DNA of 64,000 nt from Rivularia sp. MS3 (GCA_019192545.1 JAHCMI010000003.1:186001-250000); one strand, 5' to 3'. Shown: positions 47,713-58,560, counted from the stretch's first letter. Notes: generated by a model from the sequence alone, not told the origin. A program made the numbers and translations.

Positions 47713-48624
47713 GCGTCTAATACTAAATAAAGTTACTTAAGGACAGAGATTTGATTACCTGCGGAACGAATCGAATATTCGGACACAACAGTCTTCAAAA
47801 TCTTTTCTTCTTTCTCTTCCATTTTTTATTTATTAACTGCAACAGACTAACATGAAGTTTTTAACTTGGGTATCCGAGTTTTAGCGGAGATTACTGTCAA
47901 ATTAGCAAACTATAAATGATAATTGCAAGGTTAAAAGCTTTACCAATTCTTGATTTTAGCCTTGTAACATTTTTTCGATAAATTTAAAAATTTAGTTTTT
48001 ATAATTTAGGCTATTTAAAAATTAAATATATCGCTTACTTTTTGCCGTTTACCTAATCTTTTATACAAATACAAGTCATATTAAAGTATTTTATATAACT
48101 TTGTAAATTAGCCACTTTTACTTAGGTAAATTATCATTAATTTAGCAATTAAAATCATACACGCGGATACAGTTTAGTTATTATAATCACTCTTGTGTTT
48201 AAACAAAAAATCAGGTAAGAACTTATAAACCGCGTAAATACTGAAATATAGAGAATAGGTTAAAAATAAGTTCATAACTGAAAAAGTCTAAATCGATACT
48301 AATAATTAATTTAAATTAGTTATCATCCAGACAGTTCAGATAACTAAGAGTAAATAAATTACAGTTAATATACGAATAAATTTATTACATGGCTTGAAGT
48401 ATAAATATTACGAATAAATGATTTTTACCAGAAAATATTTTGCGATTAAAAAATAAAAAAAGATGAGATAATATGCCGCATTAAGATTTAATCTACAGCA
48501 GAAGATTGAAGAACTGATTGCAAGAAAACCGTAGTGTGTTGTTATTTGTCAAGAGGAGCTATCCCGACTGGTAAGAAGTAACGAATAATGGTTATTTATT
48601 CATTACTTCTTGATTCACAATTTT
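47713..48624. other. Long AT-rich spacer upstream of rlpA
   Basis: About 910 bp with no ORF. Its right end holds the hairpin 48573-48611. The rlpA promoter and a possible long leader are expected on the left. Nothing else is recognised. Confidence 0.35.
48573..48611 (-). terminator. Terminator-like hairpin after the SLH-glycosidase gene
   Basis: aagaagtaacgaataa (48573-48588) pairs with ttattcattacttctt (48596-48611) with one mismatch: a 16-bp stem just beyond the stop at 48625. The T-tail on the minus strand is weak. Confidence 0.6.
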
Positions 48625-50643
48625 TTAAATAGTTACAACTATCCCTGCACTTTGATTGGACATTCTATCGATGGCACATAAAGCATAAGTTCCCGACTCA
48701 ACAGTGGTTTCAGTTGTTTGTTCTGATAACACTTTTTGCAGCTTCCAGTTGTTACCAATTTTTTTATAAAGAGTCCAAGAGCGAATTTCACTATCTTTAG
48801 ACTGCCAAGTAATTTTACGATTATCTGTTTGCACTGCAATTGGTGATGCTGGTGGTATGGCATCTTTCCACGGCATTGTAGGAACTAGGGCGGGTTCTTT
48901 ATACAGTAAAGATTTGAATTTTTCAGCGATGCCTTGACGATTTTCTTCAATTGCACTGGCACTAAAGAAAATATTTCCTAATGATAATTGTTCGCGCAAA
49001 CTGCGACTAATGGTTACTTGCTTGATGATTTCTCTTTGTTTCCAGGCTTTGCCATCTAAGCGGGCAACCGTGTTACCTGCATAAACATGTCGTTGCCCAG
49101 AATTAATACTCGTCCACCAGCGCAATAGTACCGGATAACTTTGCGCGGTTTGGTCGATACGCCAATATAGTTGCGGTGCAATATAATCCAACCAGCCTTG
49201 CTGTAACCATTTTTTGGCATCAGCATAAAGCGCGTCGTAAGCGTCTAAACCCTTGATTCCAGCAGGTTGTCCGGGACGGTAAATACCGAAAGGACTAATA
49301 CCAAATTTGACATGAGATTTAGCGGAATTAATGCCTTCCCACAAGCGCCGCATCATTATATTGACATTATTTCTACGCCAGTCATTTAAACTTAGTCTGC
49401 CGCCAGTGTTGCGATAAGCTGCATAGGTTTTGCTATCGGGAAACGATAGATTCTTGATGGGATAAGGATAGAAATAATCATCAAGGTGAATGCCGTCAAC
49501 GTCGTAACGCTTTACCACATCCATAATTACATTAAAGATTCGATCCTGTACTACTTTTGCGCCGGGGTCCATCCATAATTGAGTTCCCCAACGATAAACT
49601 ACTTCTGGATTAGTTTCGGCTATATGAGGAGAAACATTTTTGACTCTACGGTAGGAAGTGCTGGCGCGGTAAGGATTAAACCAAGCATGAAACTCGATAT
49701 TGCGTTTGTGACATTCGGAAATAGCAAACTTAAGAGGATCGTATCCGGGCGATTTTCCTTGAATTCCGGTTAACCAAGCGCTCCAGGGTTCGTATTGGGA
49801 ATCATACAAGGCATCTCCTTCGGGACGAACCTGTAATATTAAAGCGTTGAAGTTTAATTCTTGCAATTTGTCGAGCAGTTGAATTAATTCAGCCTTTTGC
49901 TGGTAAGCAGGTAAACCAGAACGACTCGGCCAGTCGCTATTCCACACCGACGCAACCCAAACACCGCGAAACTCTCTTTTCGGCTTAATATCAACGCTTC
50001 CGGGTGGTGGTGTTGGTATGTCTAAATTTGTTGGAGGTTTAACTATATATGGTGAAGAAATGGGTTGTTCCTCCCCCAGCCAAACCAAAGCTTGATAAAC
50101 AAAAACCGAAACATCGGCGCGAGTTGCCGCTAAAGTTGGATTGAGTAAGTTCGGATTTGGATGACTTGCTACCATACCGGCGCGGGTAGTAATAGCGGCA
50201 GTCGGTTTAGCATAGTCTGGGATTTTGTAAGCATCCCGATAAATTTGCCCAAGCATGGGTAATAAATCGGTCGATACCTTTGATGTCATTCCCAACCCAC
50301 TAATAATACTCAAAAGTGCATTTATTCTTTGAATCCTGTTTTGAGGGCGAAAATAATTGTTGGGAAAGCCGGTAATAAACACTGTTTCGTAAGCTTTTTT
50401 AATCGCAGAAGCCGCCCAGTAGTTATCAGGTACATCTACAAAGGGTACGTATTGGCGTTTTTTGGGAATTCGGGAAAACGTAGTAGTAATGATGGCGGCG
50501 AATTCAGCACGGGTGACTGAATTATCGGGACGAAACTTACCGTCGGGATAGCCGTTTAAAATACCGCGACGCGCCAAAGCTTCAATAAACGGGCGTGCCC
50601 AGTGGTTTGTAATATCCGGGAAGCGGGCAGATGATGAGGCCAT
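48625..50643 (-). CDS. SLH-domain protein with GHL10/DUF187-type glycoside hydrolase domain
   Basis: The protein has 672 residues from ATG 50643. Residues 1-190 hold two to three SLH repeats (FPDITNHWARPFIEALARRG, VPFVDVPDNYWAASAIKKAY, and a third near 130-190) that bind cell-wall polymers. Residues 220-540 are a family-10-like glycosyl hydrolase domain (REFRGVWVASVWNSDWPSRS, LQVRPEGDALYDSQYEPWSA, FHAWFNPYRAS, VDGIHLDDYFYPYPI, APQLYWRIDQ). The C-terminal 90 residues form a beta-rich module. No signal peptide is visible at either possible start, which is odd for a wall protein. The gene is single. A periplasmic or outer-surface glycosidase is expected. Confidence 0.88.
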   Translation of the reverse strand: MASSSARFPDITNHWARPFIEALARRGILNGYPDGKFRPDNSVTRAEFAAIITTTFSRIPKKRQYVPFVDVPDNYWAASAIKKAYETVFITGFPNNYFRPQNRIQRINALLSIISGLGMTSKVSTDLLPMLGQIYRDAYKIPDYAKPTAAITTRAGMVASHPNPNLLNPTLAATRADVSVFVYQALVWLGEEQPISSPYIVKPPTNLDIPTPPPGSVDIKPKREFRGVWVASVWNSDWPSRSGLPAYQQKAELIQLLDKLQELNFNALILQVRPEGDALYDSQYEPWSAWLTGIQGKSPGYDPLKFAISECHKRNIEFHAWFNPYRASTSYRRVKNVSPHIAETNPEVVYRWGTQLWMDPGAKVVQDRIFNVIMDVVKRYDVDGIHLDDYFYPYPIKNLSFPDSKTYAAYRNTGGRLSLNDWRRNNVNIMMRRLWEGINSAKSHVKFGISPFGIYRPGQPAGIKGLDAYDALYADAKKWLQQGWLDYIAPQLYWRIDQTAQSYPVLLRWWTSINSGQRHVYAGNTVARLDGKAWKQREIIKQVTISRSLREQLSLGNIFFSASAIEENRQGIAEKFKSLLYKEPALVPTMPWKDAIPPASPIAVQTDNRKITWQSKDSEIRSWTLYKKIGNNWKLQKVLSEQTTETTVESGTYALCAIDRMSNQSAGIVVTI

Positions 50644-50652
50644 AATTAGCAA

Positions 50653-50978
50653 AAGATATCTTGTATCTAAATGGACTTTTTCTGCCCATGATTATGCTAC
50701 CGTTACCTGGAAAAAATAAAGTAAACTAGGTACTAAATATTACATTTGTATTGTGAGTCACACTGTAGCTTATTTTCTATGTTTTGAGCGAAAGACAGCC
50801 AGGAAATTAAAGCGAAAACAGTTGAACATTAACTAATTGTTTAACTAATTATTAAAACTGTTGTAACTCTTAATTCAAAGCTGTTTAAACCAAAAATGTT
50901 TTGGGTACAAAATGACTTGATATCCCGATTTGGAGTTCATAAACTGTAATAGTAATTTAGCAGTAAATATAATTAATT
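50653..50978. promoter_or_regulatory. Divergent promoter region
   Basis: About 325 bp between the SLH-glycosidase (minus) and the hypothetical protein at 50979 (plus). AT-rich; no site is recognised. Confidence 0.35.
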
Positions 50979-51440
50979 TTGTTAGATATTTTGCGTAAAC
51001 TTACTTATATATTATTTTTATCTAGTCTAATCTGTGTACTTGGCTTTTCTTACGTAAATAAAAAGTCACCAACTGTAACTTGTCATGAATGGGGATTTTC
51101 TTCAAAAGCTGAAAAATACTACACTCATCCAGAAAAGATAGTGTTAGAACCTTGGCGGGGACAGCATCACGTATACGGTATATTTCAGATTCCCGGCGGT
51201 TATCTCAACGACAAGTTATTAAAGGTTGAAGTACCTGGTAGTAAAACTTACTGCGGGGTACTTTATTATGGCGGTACCGTAGCCATTGATGGCATCAAAG
51301 CCAAACCCGGACATTATTTGATGAAGGGAATGTTAAATACTCGTTTTGCCATTACATTAATCTTGCAGGGTAAGCAAGAAGAATTGAAGCAACCGGATAA
51401 TTGGAATTTGGGGTATACGAAGATTGAGGAGAAGAGTTAG
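50979..51440 (+). CDS. Membrane-anchored protein of unknown function
   Basis: The 153-residue protein has a hydrophobic N-terminal segment (about 8-25, LTYILFLSSLICVLGFSYVN) that is a signal anchor or uncleaved signal peptide. The rest is soluble, with two Cys (CHEWGF and TYCGVL) that may form a disulphide. The remainder reads LEPWRGQHHVYGIFQIPGGY and GTVAIDGIKAKPGHYLMKGM. The start is TTG 50979, because no ATG precedes the anchor. I do not recognise the family. Heptad repeats begin at the stop. Cell-envelope location is inferred. Confidence 0.6.
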   Translation: MLDILRKLTYILFLSSLICVLGFSYVNKKSPTVTCHEWGFSSKAEKYYTHPEKIVLEPWRGQHHVYGIFQIPGGYLNDKLLKVEVPGSKTYCGVLYYGGTVAIDGIKAKPGHYLMKGMLNTRFAITLILQGKQEELKQPDNWNLGYTKIEEKS

Positions 51441-51540
51441 GGGTTAGGAGTTAGAAGTGAGGAGTGAGGAGTTAGGAGTTGACAATTACCCATTGCTAAT
51501 TAGCAATTACCAATTAACCATTACCAATGCCCAATTCCCT
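51437..51540. repeat. Heptad array between convergent genes
   Basis: GTTAGGG/GTTAGAA/GTGAGGA units and then TACCCATT/TAGCAATT/CCAATTAA/CCCAATT units fill the gap. They overlap the stop of the membrane-anchored protein gene and lead to the transporter stop. Confidence 0.75.
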
Positions 51541-51542
51541 AA

Positions 51543-52751
51543 TTACAATAACATTCCGGCGATGCAGGATGTCATAAAACAGGCGATCGCACCACCAATC
51601 ATGGCTCTAATTCCCATTTGGGCTAAGTCGGCTTGACGGTTGGGGGCTATGGCTCCGATTCCACCGATTTGAATGCCGATGGAACCAATATTAGAAAATC
51701 CACATAGAGCGTAAGTGGCAATTATTCTGGCTCTTTCGGAAATCGCGGATTCTTCTACCATTTTTTGCAAATCTTGATAGGCGATAAATTCGTTTAAAAT
51801 CGTCTTTTTACCGAGCAATATCCCTACTTGTCCGCAGTCTGCCCAAGGTACGCCCATCAACCAAGCTACGGGTGCGAGTAGGTAAGAAAATATCCATTCT
51901 AATGAAAGTTGTGGTAAACCGATTTGCAAACCAATATAACCCAAAATACCGTTTGCTAAGGCTAATAATCCTAAAAAAGCAATCAACATCGCGGCTACAT
52001 TTAACGCTAATTTCATCCCTTCACTGGCACCGGTTGCGGCTGCGTCAATAGCGTTAGAGTAATCGCTTTTCACCTCTATTTTTACTTCCCCTGCGGTAGG
52101 AGATGATTCGGTTTCGGGATAAAGTATTTTAGAAATTGCTAACGCTGCGGGTGCAGACATTACTGAAGCAGCGATTAAATGTTCTGCTGACACGCCAAAG
52201 GAAATATATGCAGCCATTACCCCACCTGCAATAGTGGCGAATCCTCCCGTCATAATCGCATGTAATTCGGAACGAGTCATGGTTGCTACATAGGGTTTAA
52301 TTAATAAAGGCGCTTCAGATTGCCCGACAAAGATATTCGCGGCAGCACTAAGGGATTCTGAGCCTGATGTTTTCATGGTTTTCATCATCACGTTAGCCAC
52401 TACCTGCACTATTCTCTGCAAAATACCGTAGTGGTACAAAATAGTGATGAATGAAGAGAAAAAGATGATTGTCGGCAGTACTTTGAATGCGATGTAGTGT
52501 TCTTCAAAGTTGTCACCAAATACAAATTTGGCTCCGGCATCGGAATAGTTAAGGAATTGACTGACTATATCCCCAAGAAATTTGAATACGATAAAACCAG
52601 GTTTTGTTCTCAGAATTAAAATTCCGAAAACTAGCTGTAAAGCAATTCCCCACAGCACCGGCACCCAACGAATTGCCCGACGGTTAACCGACAAACTATA
52701 AGAAATTCCTACAAATGCAAAGATTCCGAGCAAAGATATTAAACGATTCAT
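51543..52751 (-). CDS. Concentrative nucleoside transporter (CNT/NupC family)
   Basis: The 402-residue membrane protein matches the CNT family that takes up nucleosides with Na+ or H+. Seen are NRLISLLGIFAFVGISYSLS at the start, FIVFKFLGDIVSQFLNYSDA, then GTTFFSSFITILYHYGILQR-type helices and the two signature stretches: SGSESLSAAANIFVGQSEAP and YALCGFSNIGSIGIQIGGIG. About eight to ten hydrophobic helices are present. The helix-hairpin elements that bind the nucleoside are conserved. It converges on the hypothetical protein. Confidence 0.92.
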   Translation of the reverse strand: MNRLISLLGIFAFVGISYSLSVNRRAIRWVPVLWGIALQLVFGILILRTKPGFIVFKFLGDIVSQFLNYSDAGAKFVFGDNFEEHYIAFKVLPTIIFFSSFITILYHYGILQRIVQVVANVMMKTMKTSGSESLSAAANIFVGQSEAPLLIKPYVATMTRSELHAIMTGGFATIAGGVMAAYISFGVSAEHLIAASVMSAPAALAISKILYPETESSPTAGEVKIEVKSDYSNAIDAAATGASEGMKLALNVAAMLIAFLGLLALANGILGYIGLQIGLPQLSLEWIFSYLLAPVAWLMGVPWADCGQVGILLGKKTILNEFIAYQDLQKMVEESAISERARIIATYALCGFSNIGSIGIQIGGIGAIAPNRQADLAQMGIRAMIGGAIACFMTSCIAGMLL

Positions 52752-53004
52752 TAGTTGTTAGTTAGTAATTGGGCATTGGGGATGGGGGATTGGGCATTGG
52801 TAGTTGGTAGTTGGTAATTGGTAGTTGGTAATAATTATTTATCCTCCCCATCCCCTTGTCTCCCCCCTCTCCCCTCTCTCCCCCTCTCCCCATCCCCTTG
52901 TCTCCCCATCTCCCCATCCCCTTCTCGCCATTACCCGTGAATGATAGAAATACTCACGAATGGGGAACTCTAAATTAAGAACTTTATAAAACGAGCATGT
53001 AAGA
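52752..53004. repeat. Heptad arrays and C/T-rich tract upstream of the giant kinase
   Basis: Units of TTAGTTG, GGCATTGG, GGTAGTT and GGTAATT (52752-52832) are followed by an 85-base tract of almost only C and T (52843-52927). The tract includes tandem blocks near CCCCATCCCCTTGTCT. The kinase ATG at 53005 follows after about 75 bp. Confidence 0.85.
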
Positions 53005-56000
53005 ATGGTTGTTATTACTGATTATGAGATTCTCGAAAAAATTTATGAAAGCCATAATTCTGTGGTTTATCGGGGAAAACGGGAGGAAGATAATCAGTTA
53101 ATTATTCTGAAGATTCTCAAGCAAGAATGTTTGACTCCACTACAGTTAACTCGCTACAAGCAGGAGTATGAAATCATTTCTAATCTGGAACATCCAGGAA
53201 TTATCAAGGCTTATGATTTACAACAAGATAATTTTTTAGTGATGGTTTTGGAGGATTTTGGGGGAGATTCGCTGAAGAATTTACTCTACTCCATGAAATT
53301 TAATTTGGTTGAATGCTTGGAAATTGCTTGTCAAATTACTGATAGTTTGGCTCAAATTCATGCAGCACAAGTAATTCATAAAGATATTAATCCGAGCAAT
53401 ATTATTTTCAATCCTATAAGCAAGCAACTGAAAATTATTGATTTTGGAATTTCCACAAAGTTGGGAAGCGAACATACAGCTTTATCTAGTCCGAATGCTT
53501 TAGAGGGAACTTTAGCATATATTTCTCCCGAACAAACAGGAAGAATGAATCGTTCTTTAGATTACCGCACTGATTTTTATTCTTTGGGGGTAACTTTATA
53601 CGAATTATTTACCAATCAATTGCCTTTTAGGGGTGATGATGCGATGGAGTTAATTCATTGTCATCTTGCGAAACAACCTGTTTCTCCGGCGCGAATCAAT
53701 TCTAAAATTCCGAAGATGGTTTCACAGATTGTGATGAAGCTGATGGCAAAAACCGCTGAGGAGCGCTATCAAAGTGTATGGGGAATTAAAGCCGATTTAG
53801 AAACTTGTTTGGAGCAATTAAAAAATTATAATTGCATCATTGATTTTGATTTGGCTCAAGAAGATATTTCGTCACAGTTTCATATTCCTCAAAAGCTTTA
53901 CGGTAGAGAGCAAGAAACTTCTATTTTGCTGGATGCATTTGAACGAGTGATAAATGCGGTTAGTAGAACCGAAATGATTTTAGTTACGGGTTATTCTGGA
54001 ATTGGGAAGTCTGCTTTGGTAAAGGAAATTTATCGCCCAATTACTCGTCAGCAGAGTTATTTTATTTCTGGTAAATTTGACCAGTTTCAAAGAAATATTC
54101 CTTATTCTGCGGTTGTCAAGGCTTTGAAGGGGTTAGTCAAACAGCTTTTAAGCGAACCGTTATTACAGCTACAAAAATGGAAGCAAAAGTTATTATCTGC
54201 CATTCAACCAAATGCTCAAATTATTATTGATGTAATACCGGAAATCGAGTTAATTGTCGGCAGACAACCGGAAGTTGAAGAGTTAAAAGGTAGTGAAGCT
54301 CAAAATCGTTTTAATTCGGTATTTAAAAATTTTATTCGCGTGTTTTGTCAAGCGGAGCATCCATTAGTTTTATTTCTAGATGATTTGCAATGGGCGGATG
54401 CGGCAAGCTTACAGCTAATAGAATTGATGATGACTGATGAACAAATGCATCATTTATTTTTTATTGCTGCTTATCGAGATAATGAAGTTGACGCGAATCA
54501 TCCTTTAATAATTTTGCTGGAAAAATTAGAAATCAGCATACCTATTAATCAAATTAAATTAGAACCTCTTAATCAAGATAATATTACCAATTTAATTGCC
54601 GATACTTTGCATAGAGAGATAAAAGACGTTAAATCTCTGGCAAAGTTAGTTACTTCTAAAACAGATGGGAATCCCTTCTTTGTTAATCAGTTTATTTATA
54701 ATTTATATTCTGAAAAATTAATTTATTTTCAGGCATCCCAAGGCGCAGAAAAACCTAGATGGGAATGGGATATTTCTCAAATAGAAGACATGGATATCAC
54801 CGACAATGTTGTAGAGTTGATGATATCCAAACTAATTAGATTACCAAAATCTACTCAGCAGGTATTACGTTTAGCAGCCTGTATCGGCAATCGCTTCACC
54901 TTGAATACTTTAGCAATTGTCAGCGAATTAACACCAACTACTGCTTTCCAAAATTTAGCGATCGCGATTAAACAAGGTTTTGTATTGCCAACTTCTGGTT
55001 TAGAATTTCTCGACGGAGAAATGCTAAGCTCGCAGCTCGTAATTAATAATTTTAGGTTTTTACACGACAGAGTTCAACAAGCTGCTTATTCTTTAATTGC
55101 GGAATATGAAAAACAAGCGGTTCATTTACAAATCGGCTGGTTGCTATATTCAAATTTATCTTCGCAAGAGCAGTTAGAGCATATTTTTGAATTAGTCGAT
55201 CATTTAAATTTGGGTAGAAGATTAATTATAAATGATAGCGAAACAATTGAATTAGTAAAGCTGAATTTTTCCGCTGCGAAAAAAGCTAAAGATGCAATTG
55301 CTTATGAAGCCGCTAGAAATTATTTAACTATTTGTCAGTCAGAATTGCCTAAAGATAGCTGGTTTAGATTCTACGAACTAACTTTAGATATTTATAAACA
55401 CCTTGCAGAAGTCGAATATTTAAACGGTAATTTTGTCAACTCGGAATCCTTAATCAATCTAATTATCGAAAAAGCTAAAACACCTGTAGACAAAGCAGAT
55501 ATTCATAACTTATTGGTTATTCAGTGTACGTTGCAGGGTAAGTTAAATGAAGCTATTGAAGCAGGTAAAAACGGGCTGCAATATCTTGGATGTGACTTAC
55601 CGAAAACTAATTTAGATGAAGCGTTAGAAATTGAAACTACCAAAGCTAATAAACTTCTTGAAGGAAAAGAAGTAGCTTCACTAATCAATCAACATGATAT
55701 GACGCAACCTGACAAAATTATAGCTCTTAGGTTATTAAACAATATTGACGTACCTTGCTATTTAATAGACCAAAAGCTATACAGTATAGCAATTATAAAA
55801 ATGCTAAATTTGTCCTTAGAGTATGGGAATTTAGCAGAATCTACAAAAGGATATGTACTTTTTGGTCTACTATTAGGAGCCGTTTGGGGAGAGTATCAAA
55901 AAGGTTATGAATTTGGAAAATTAGCTATTAATGTTAGTCAAAAATATCGTAATTTAAATCAAGAATGTAAAGCTTGTATGATTTTAGCTACCTCTATAGT

Positions 56001-58329
56001 TTTCTGGGTAAAACACATCAAACATACTCGTAAAATTAGTCATACAGGATATCAAGCTAGTATAGAATCTGGTGATTTACAATATTCTGGTTATATATTA
56101 TCTTCTGGGATAATTAATAATTTATATGGAGATGTAAATATTAAAAAATCTCTTAATGAAGCGAATAACAGTTTATATTTTGTCAATAAAAATACAAATA
56201 TATTTGCGCGGGATACGATTTTAGCTGCGAAATTATGTTTACATAATCTAAATGGAGAAACGCAGGAATTATCTGACTTTGACTGTTCTGAATTGAGCGA
56301 ATCAGAATATCTTCAAAGCTGCTGGGAAAGAAAAAGCTATATGCCTTTGTTTAATTACTATACTTTTAAATCTTTTATTCTTTACATTTATAATAAACCG
56401 GTTGAAGCTTTAGAAACAGTAATTGAAGCAGAAAAATTAAAAGAATTTGCTCTTGGAACAATTACTGTTGCCGAGCAAAATTTCAACCAATCTTTAATAT
56501 TAACAGTATTATATCCCGCAGCAACTTTTGCAGAGCAAAAACAATATTGGCATCAATTAGAGCGCAATCAAAAGCAAATGAAAATATGGGCAGATAATTG
56601 TGAAGCCAACTTTCTGCATAAGTATTTAATTATAGAAGCTGAAATAGCGCGAATTTCTGGTAATAAACTAGAAGCTATGGAACTATACGATTTAGCTATT
56701 GCTTCTGCAAAAACTGAAAGTTTTATTCAAATTGAAGCTTTAGCTAACGAATTAGCAGCTAAGTTTTGGTTGGGAATGAATAAAGAAGATTTCGCTCAAA
56801 TTTATATTCGTAAAGCTTACAATGCCTATCAAACTTGGGGCGCTAAACATAAGGTAGCAGATTTAGAAAGTCAGTATTCTTTCTGGTTAAACTCTAGACT
56901 AACAAAATTTACGGATAATCGAAATCCGCAAAATCATAACTATCAAATAACTATTAATCAAAATTCAACTACGGCTAACTTTGGAGAATTATTAGATATA
57001 GAGACTGTTTTCAAAGTTTCTCAAACTATTTCTAATGAAATTATGTTAGCTGAATTAATTGAAAGATTAATGAAAACTGTAATTGAAAATGCCGGAGCGC
57101 AAACAGGGTGCTTAATTTTTATCAATAACGGGGAATTAGTTATTGAAAGTGTAATCAATGCTAGTGGAGAAGTAGAAATACAGCATTCTATTCCCATTAC
57201 AGCTTTTAAGAATTTACCAATTTCAGTTATCAATTATGTTGCTAGAACCCATACTGATGTTTTACTTGATGAGGTAAATCAGAAAGAAGAATTTGCGAAT
57301 GAATTCTATTTTATCAATAAACAACCATTATCTTTACTATGCATTCCAATTCTGCATCAAGGCGAATTAATCGCTATTCTTTATTTAGAAAATAATCTGA
57401 CTTCCGCAGCTTTCCCCCCGCAACGTTTGCAATTACTCAAACTTATTTGTTCCCAAGCAGCTATTTCGATTAAAAATGCAACTCTTTACAGCACGTTAGA
57501 ACAAAAAGTAGCAGAGCGTACTAAACAACTTTCACAAGCCATAGAAAATTTACAAGCGGCTCAAAAACAACTTGTAGAATCAGAAAAAATGGCTTCATTA
57601 GGTAGCCTGGTTGCTGGAGTTGCTCATGAAATAAATACTCCGGTGGGTACCAGCATTACTGCTGCTTCTACCCTAAAAGACGAAACTACTATTTTCAACA
57701 ATGCTGTCGCCGGAGGTACATTAAAACGTTCATCCTTAAATAATTATCTCGAAATCGCCAGCGAAAGTACTGATTTAATTTTGAATAACCTCAGTCGCGC
57801 TTCAGATTTGATTCAAAGTTTTAAACAAGTCGCCGTTGATTCTTCAAATTTAGAAAAACGCAAATTTGCTATCAAACCATACATCCAAGAAATTTTAAAT
57901 AGTTTAGCGCCCAAATTTAAACCTACCGCTCTTACATGTACGGTAGAAGGTGAAAATCACGTGGAAATAGAGACTTATCCCGGTGCTATTGCTCAAATAG
58001 TCACAAATTTGGTAATGAATTCTTTGAATCACGCTTATCAATCGGGAGAAAAAGGAGAGCTACTTTTTCAAATCAAGCAACAGCAGGATACAGCTTTAAT
58101 CGAATACAGCGATGATGGTTGCGGCATTCCTTCAGGAAATTTAACTAAAATCTTTGAACCCTTCTTTACTACTGCAAGAAACGAAGGCGGCACCGGATTA
58201 GGATTGCATATAGTTTATAATCTGGTTACTCAAAAACTTCAAGGCAAAATTGATGTTAAAAGCAAAGTGAATTTGGGAACAATATTTATAATTGCATTAC
58301 CTTTAGGTTTGCTCGATGGAAAGGATTAA
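53005..58329 (+). CDS. Multi-domain Ser/Thr kinase - AAA ATPase - GAF - histidine kinase
   Basis: The 1774-residue protein is a cyanobacterial multi-domain signalling protein. Residues 1-275 are a Hanks-type kinase domain (HKDINPSN, IDFGIST, GTLAYISPEQ). Its glycine loop is degenerate (KIYESHNSVVYRG), although Lys in ILKIL is kept. Residues 300-640 are an AAA/NACHT-like ATPase with Walker A near 328-335 (GYSGIGKS) and Walker B LVLFLDDLQWAD. A TPR-like helical part of about 600 residues follows. A GAF domain lies near 1330-1500. The last part is a histidine kinase (AGVAHEINTPVG near 1539, NLVMNSLNHAY, GTGLGLHIVY). No membrane spans. It probably senses a ligand through GAF/ATPase. A hybrid kinase gene follows. 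Confidence 0.93.
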   Translation: MVVITDYEILEKIYESHNSVVYRGKREEDNQLIILKILKQECLTPLQLTRYKQEYEIISNLEHPGIIKAYDLQQDNFLVMVLEDFGGDSLKNLLYSMKFNLVECLEIACQITDSLAQIHAAQVIHKDINPSNIIFNPISKQLKIIDFGISTKLGSEHTALSSPNALEGTLAYISPEQTGRMNRSLDYRTDFYSLGVTLYELFTNQLPFRGDDAMELIHCHLAKQPVSPARINSKIPKMVSQIVMKLMAKTAEERYQSVWGIKADLETCLEQLKNYNCIIDFDLAQEDISSQFHIPQKLYGREQETSILLDAFERVINAVSRTEMILVTGYSGIGKSALVKEIYRPITRQQSYFISGKFDQFQRNIPYSAVVKALKGLVKQLLSEPLLQLQKWKQKLLSAIQPNAQIIIDVIPEIELIVGRQPEVEELKGSEAQNRFNSVFKNFIRVFCQAEHPLVLFLDDLQWADAASLQLIELMMTDEQMHHLFFIAAYRDNEVDANHPLIILLEKLEISIPINQIKLEPLNQDNITNLIADTLHREIKDVKSLAKLVTSKTDGNPFFVNQFIYNLYSEKLIYFQASQGAEKPRWEWDISQIEDMDITDNVVELMISKLIRLPKSTQQVLRLAACIGNRFTLNTLAIVSELTPTTAFQNLAIAIKQGFVLPTSGLEFLDGEMLSSQLVINNFRFLHDRVQQAAYSLIAEYEKQAVHLQIGWLLYSNLSSQEQLEHIFELVDHLNLGRRLIINDSETIELVKLNFSAAKKAKDAIAYEAARNYLTICQSELPKDSWFRFYELTLDIYKHLAEVEYLNGNFVNSESLINLIIEKAKTPVDKADIHNLLVIQCTLQGKLNEAIEAGKNGLQYLGCDLPKTNLDEALEIETTKANKLLEGKEVASLINQHDMTQPDKIIALRLLNNIDVPCYLIDQKLYSIAIIKMLNLSLEYGNLAESTKGYVLFGLLLGAVWGEYQKGYEFGKLAINVSQKYRNLNQECKACMILATSIVFWVKHIKHTRKISHTGYQASIESGDLQYSGYILSSGIINNLYGDVNIKKSLNEANNSLYFVNKNTNIFARDTILAAKLCLHNLNGETQELSDFDCSELSESEYLQSCWERKSYMPLFNYYTFKSFILYIYNKPVEALETVIEAEKLKEFALGTITVAEQNFNQSLILTVLYPAATFAEQKQYWHQLERNQKQMKIWADNCEANFLHKYLIIEAEIARISGNKLEAMELYDLAIASAKTESFIQIEALANELAAKFWLGMNKEDFAQIYIRKAYNAYQTWGAKHKVADLESQYSFWLNSRLTKFTDNRNPQNHNYQITINQNSTTANFGELLDIETVFKVSQTISNEIMLAELIERLMKTVIENAGAQTGCLIFINNGELVIESVINASGEVEIQHSIPITAFKNLPISVINYVARTHTDVLLDEVNQKEEFANEFYFINKQPLSLLCIPILHQGELIAILYLENNLTSAAFPPQRLQLLKLICSQAAISIKNATLYSTLEQKVAERTKQLSQAIENLQAAQKQLVESEKMASLGSLVAGVAHEINTPVGTSITAASTLKDETTIFNNAVAGGTLKRSSLNNYLEIASESTDLILNNLSRASDLIQSFKQVAVDSSNLEKRKFAIKPYIQEILNSLAPKFKPTALTCTVEGENHVEIETYPGAIAQIVTNLVMNSLNHAYQSGEKGELLFQIKQQQDTALIEYSDDGCGIPSGNLTKIFEPFFTTARNEGGTGLGLHIVYNLVTQKLQGKIDVKSKVNLGTIFIIALPLGLLDGKD

Positions 58330-58560
58330 AAAGTATCTATTAAGGTGTGTTAGCGATTACAGGTTAACGCACTGTTATCAGGTATTTACTGTATTAATCT
58401 ATTTTGCATAACACGTTTTAAAATTCAATCACATATTTATTGATTTTTTTAAATGAGAATAATAGGGAGATACTATAAACTTTAGCTGCGCTAATAATAG
58501 CTTGATAATAAATTATATTGACTATAACTATACATTAATCAAAGTCAGGATTATAAATAT

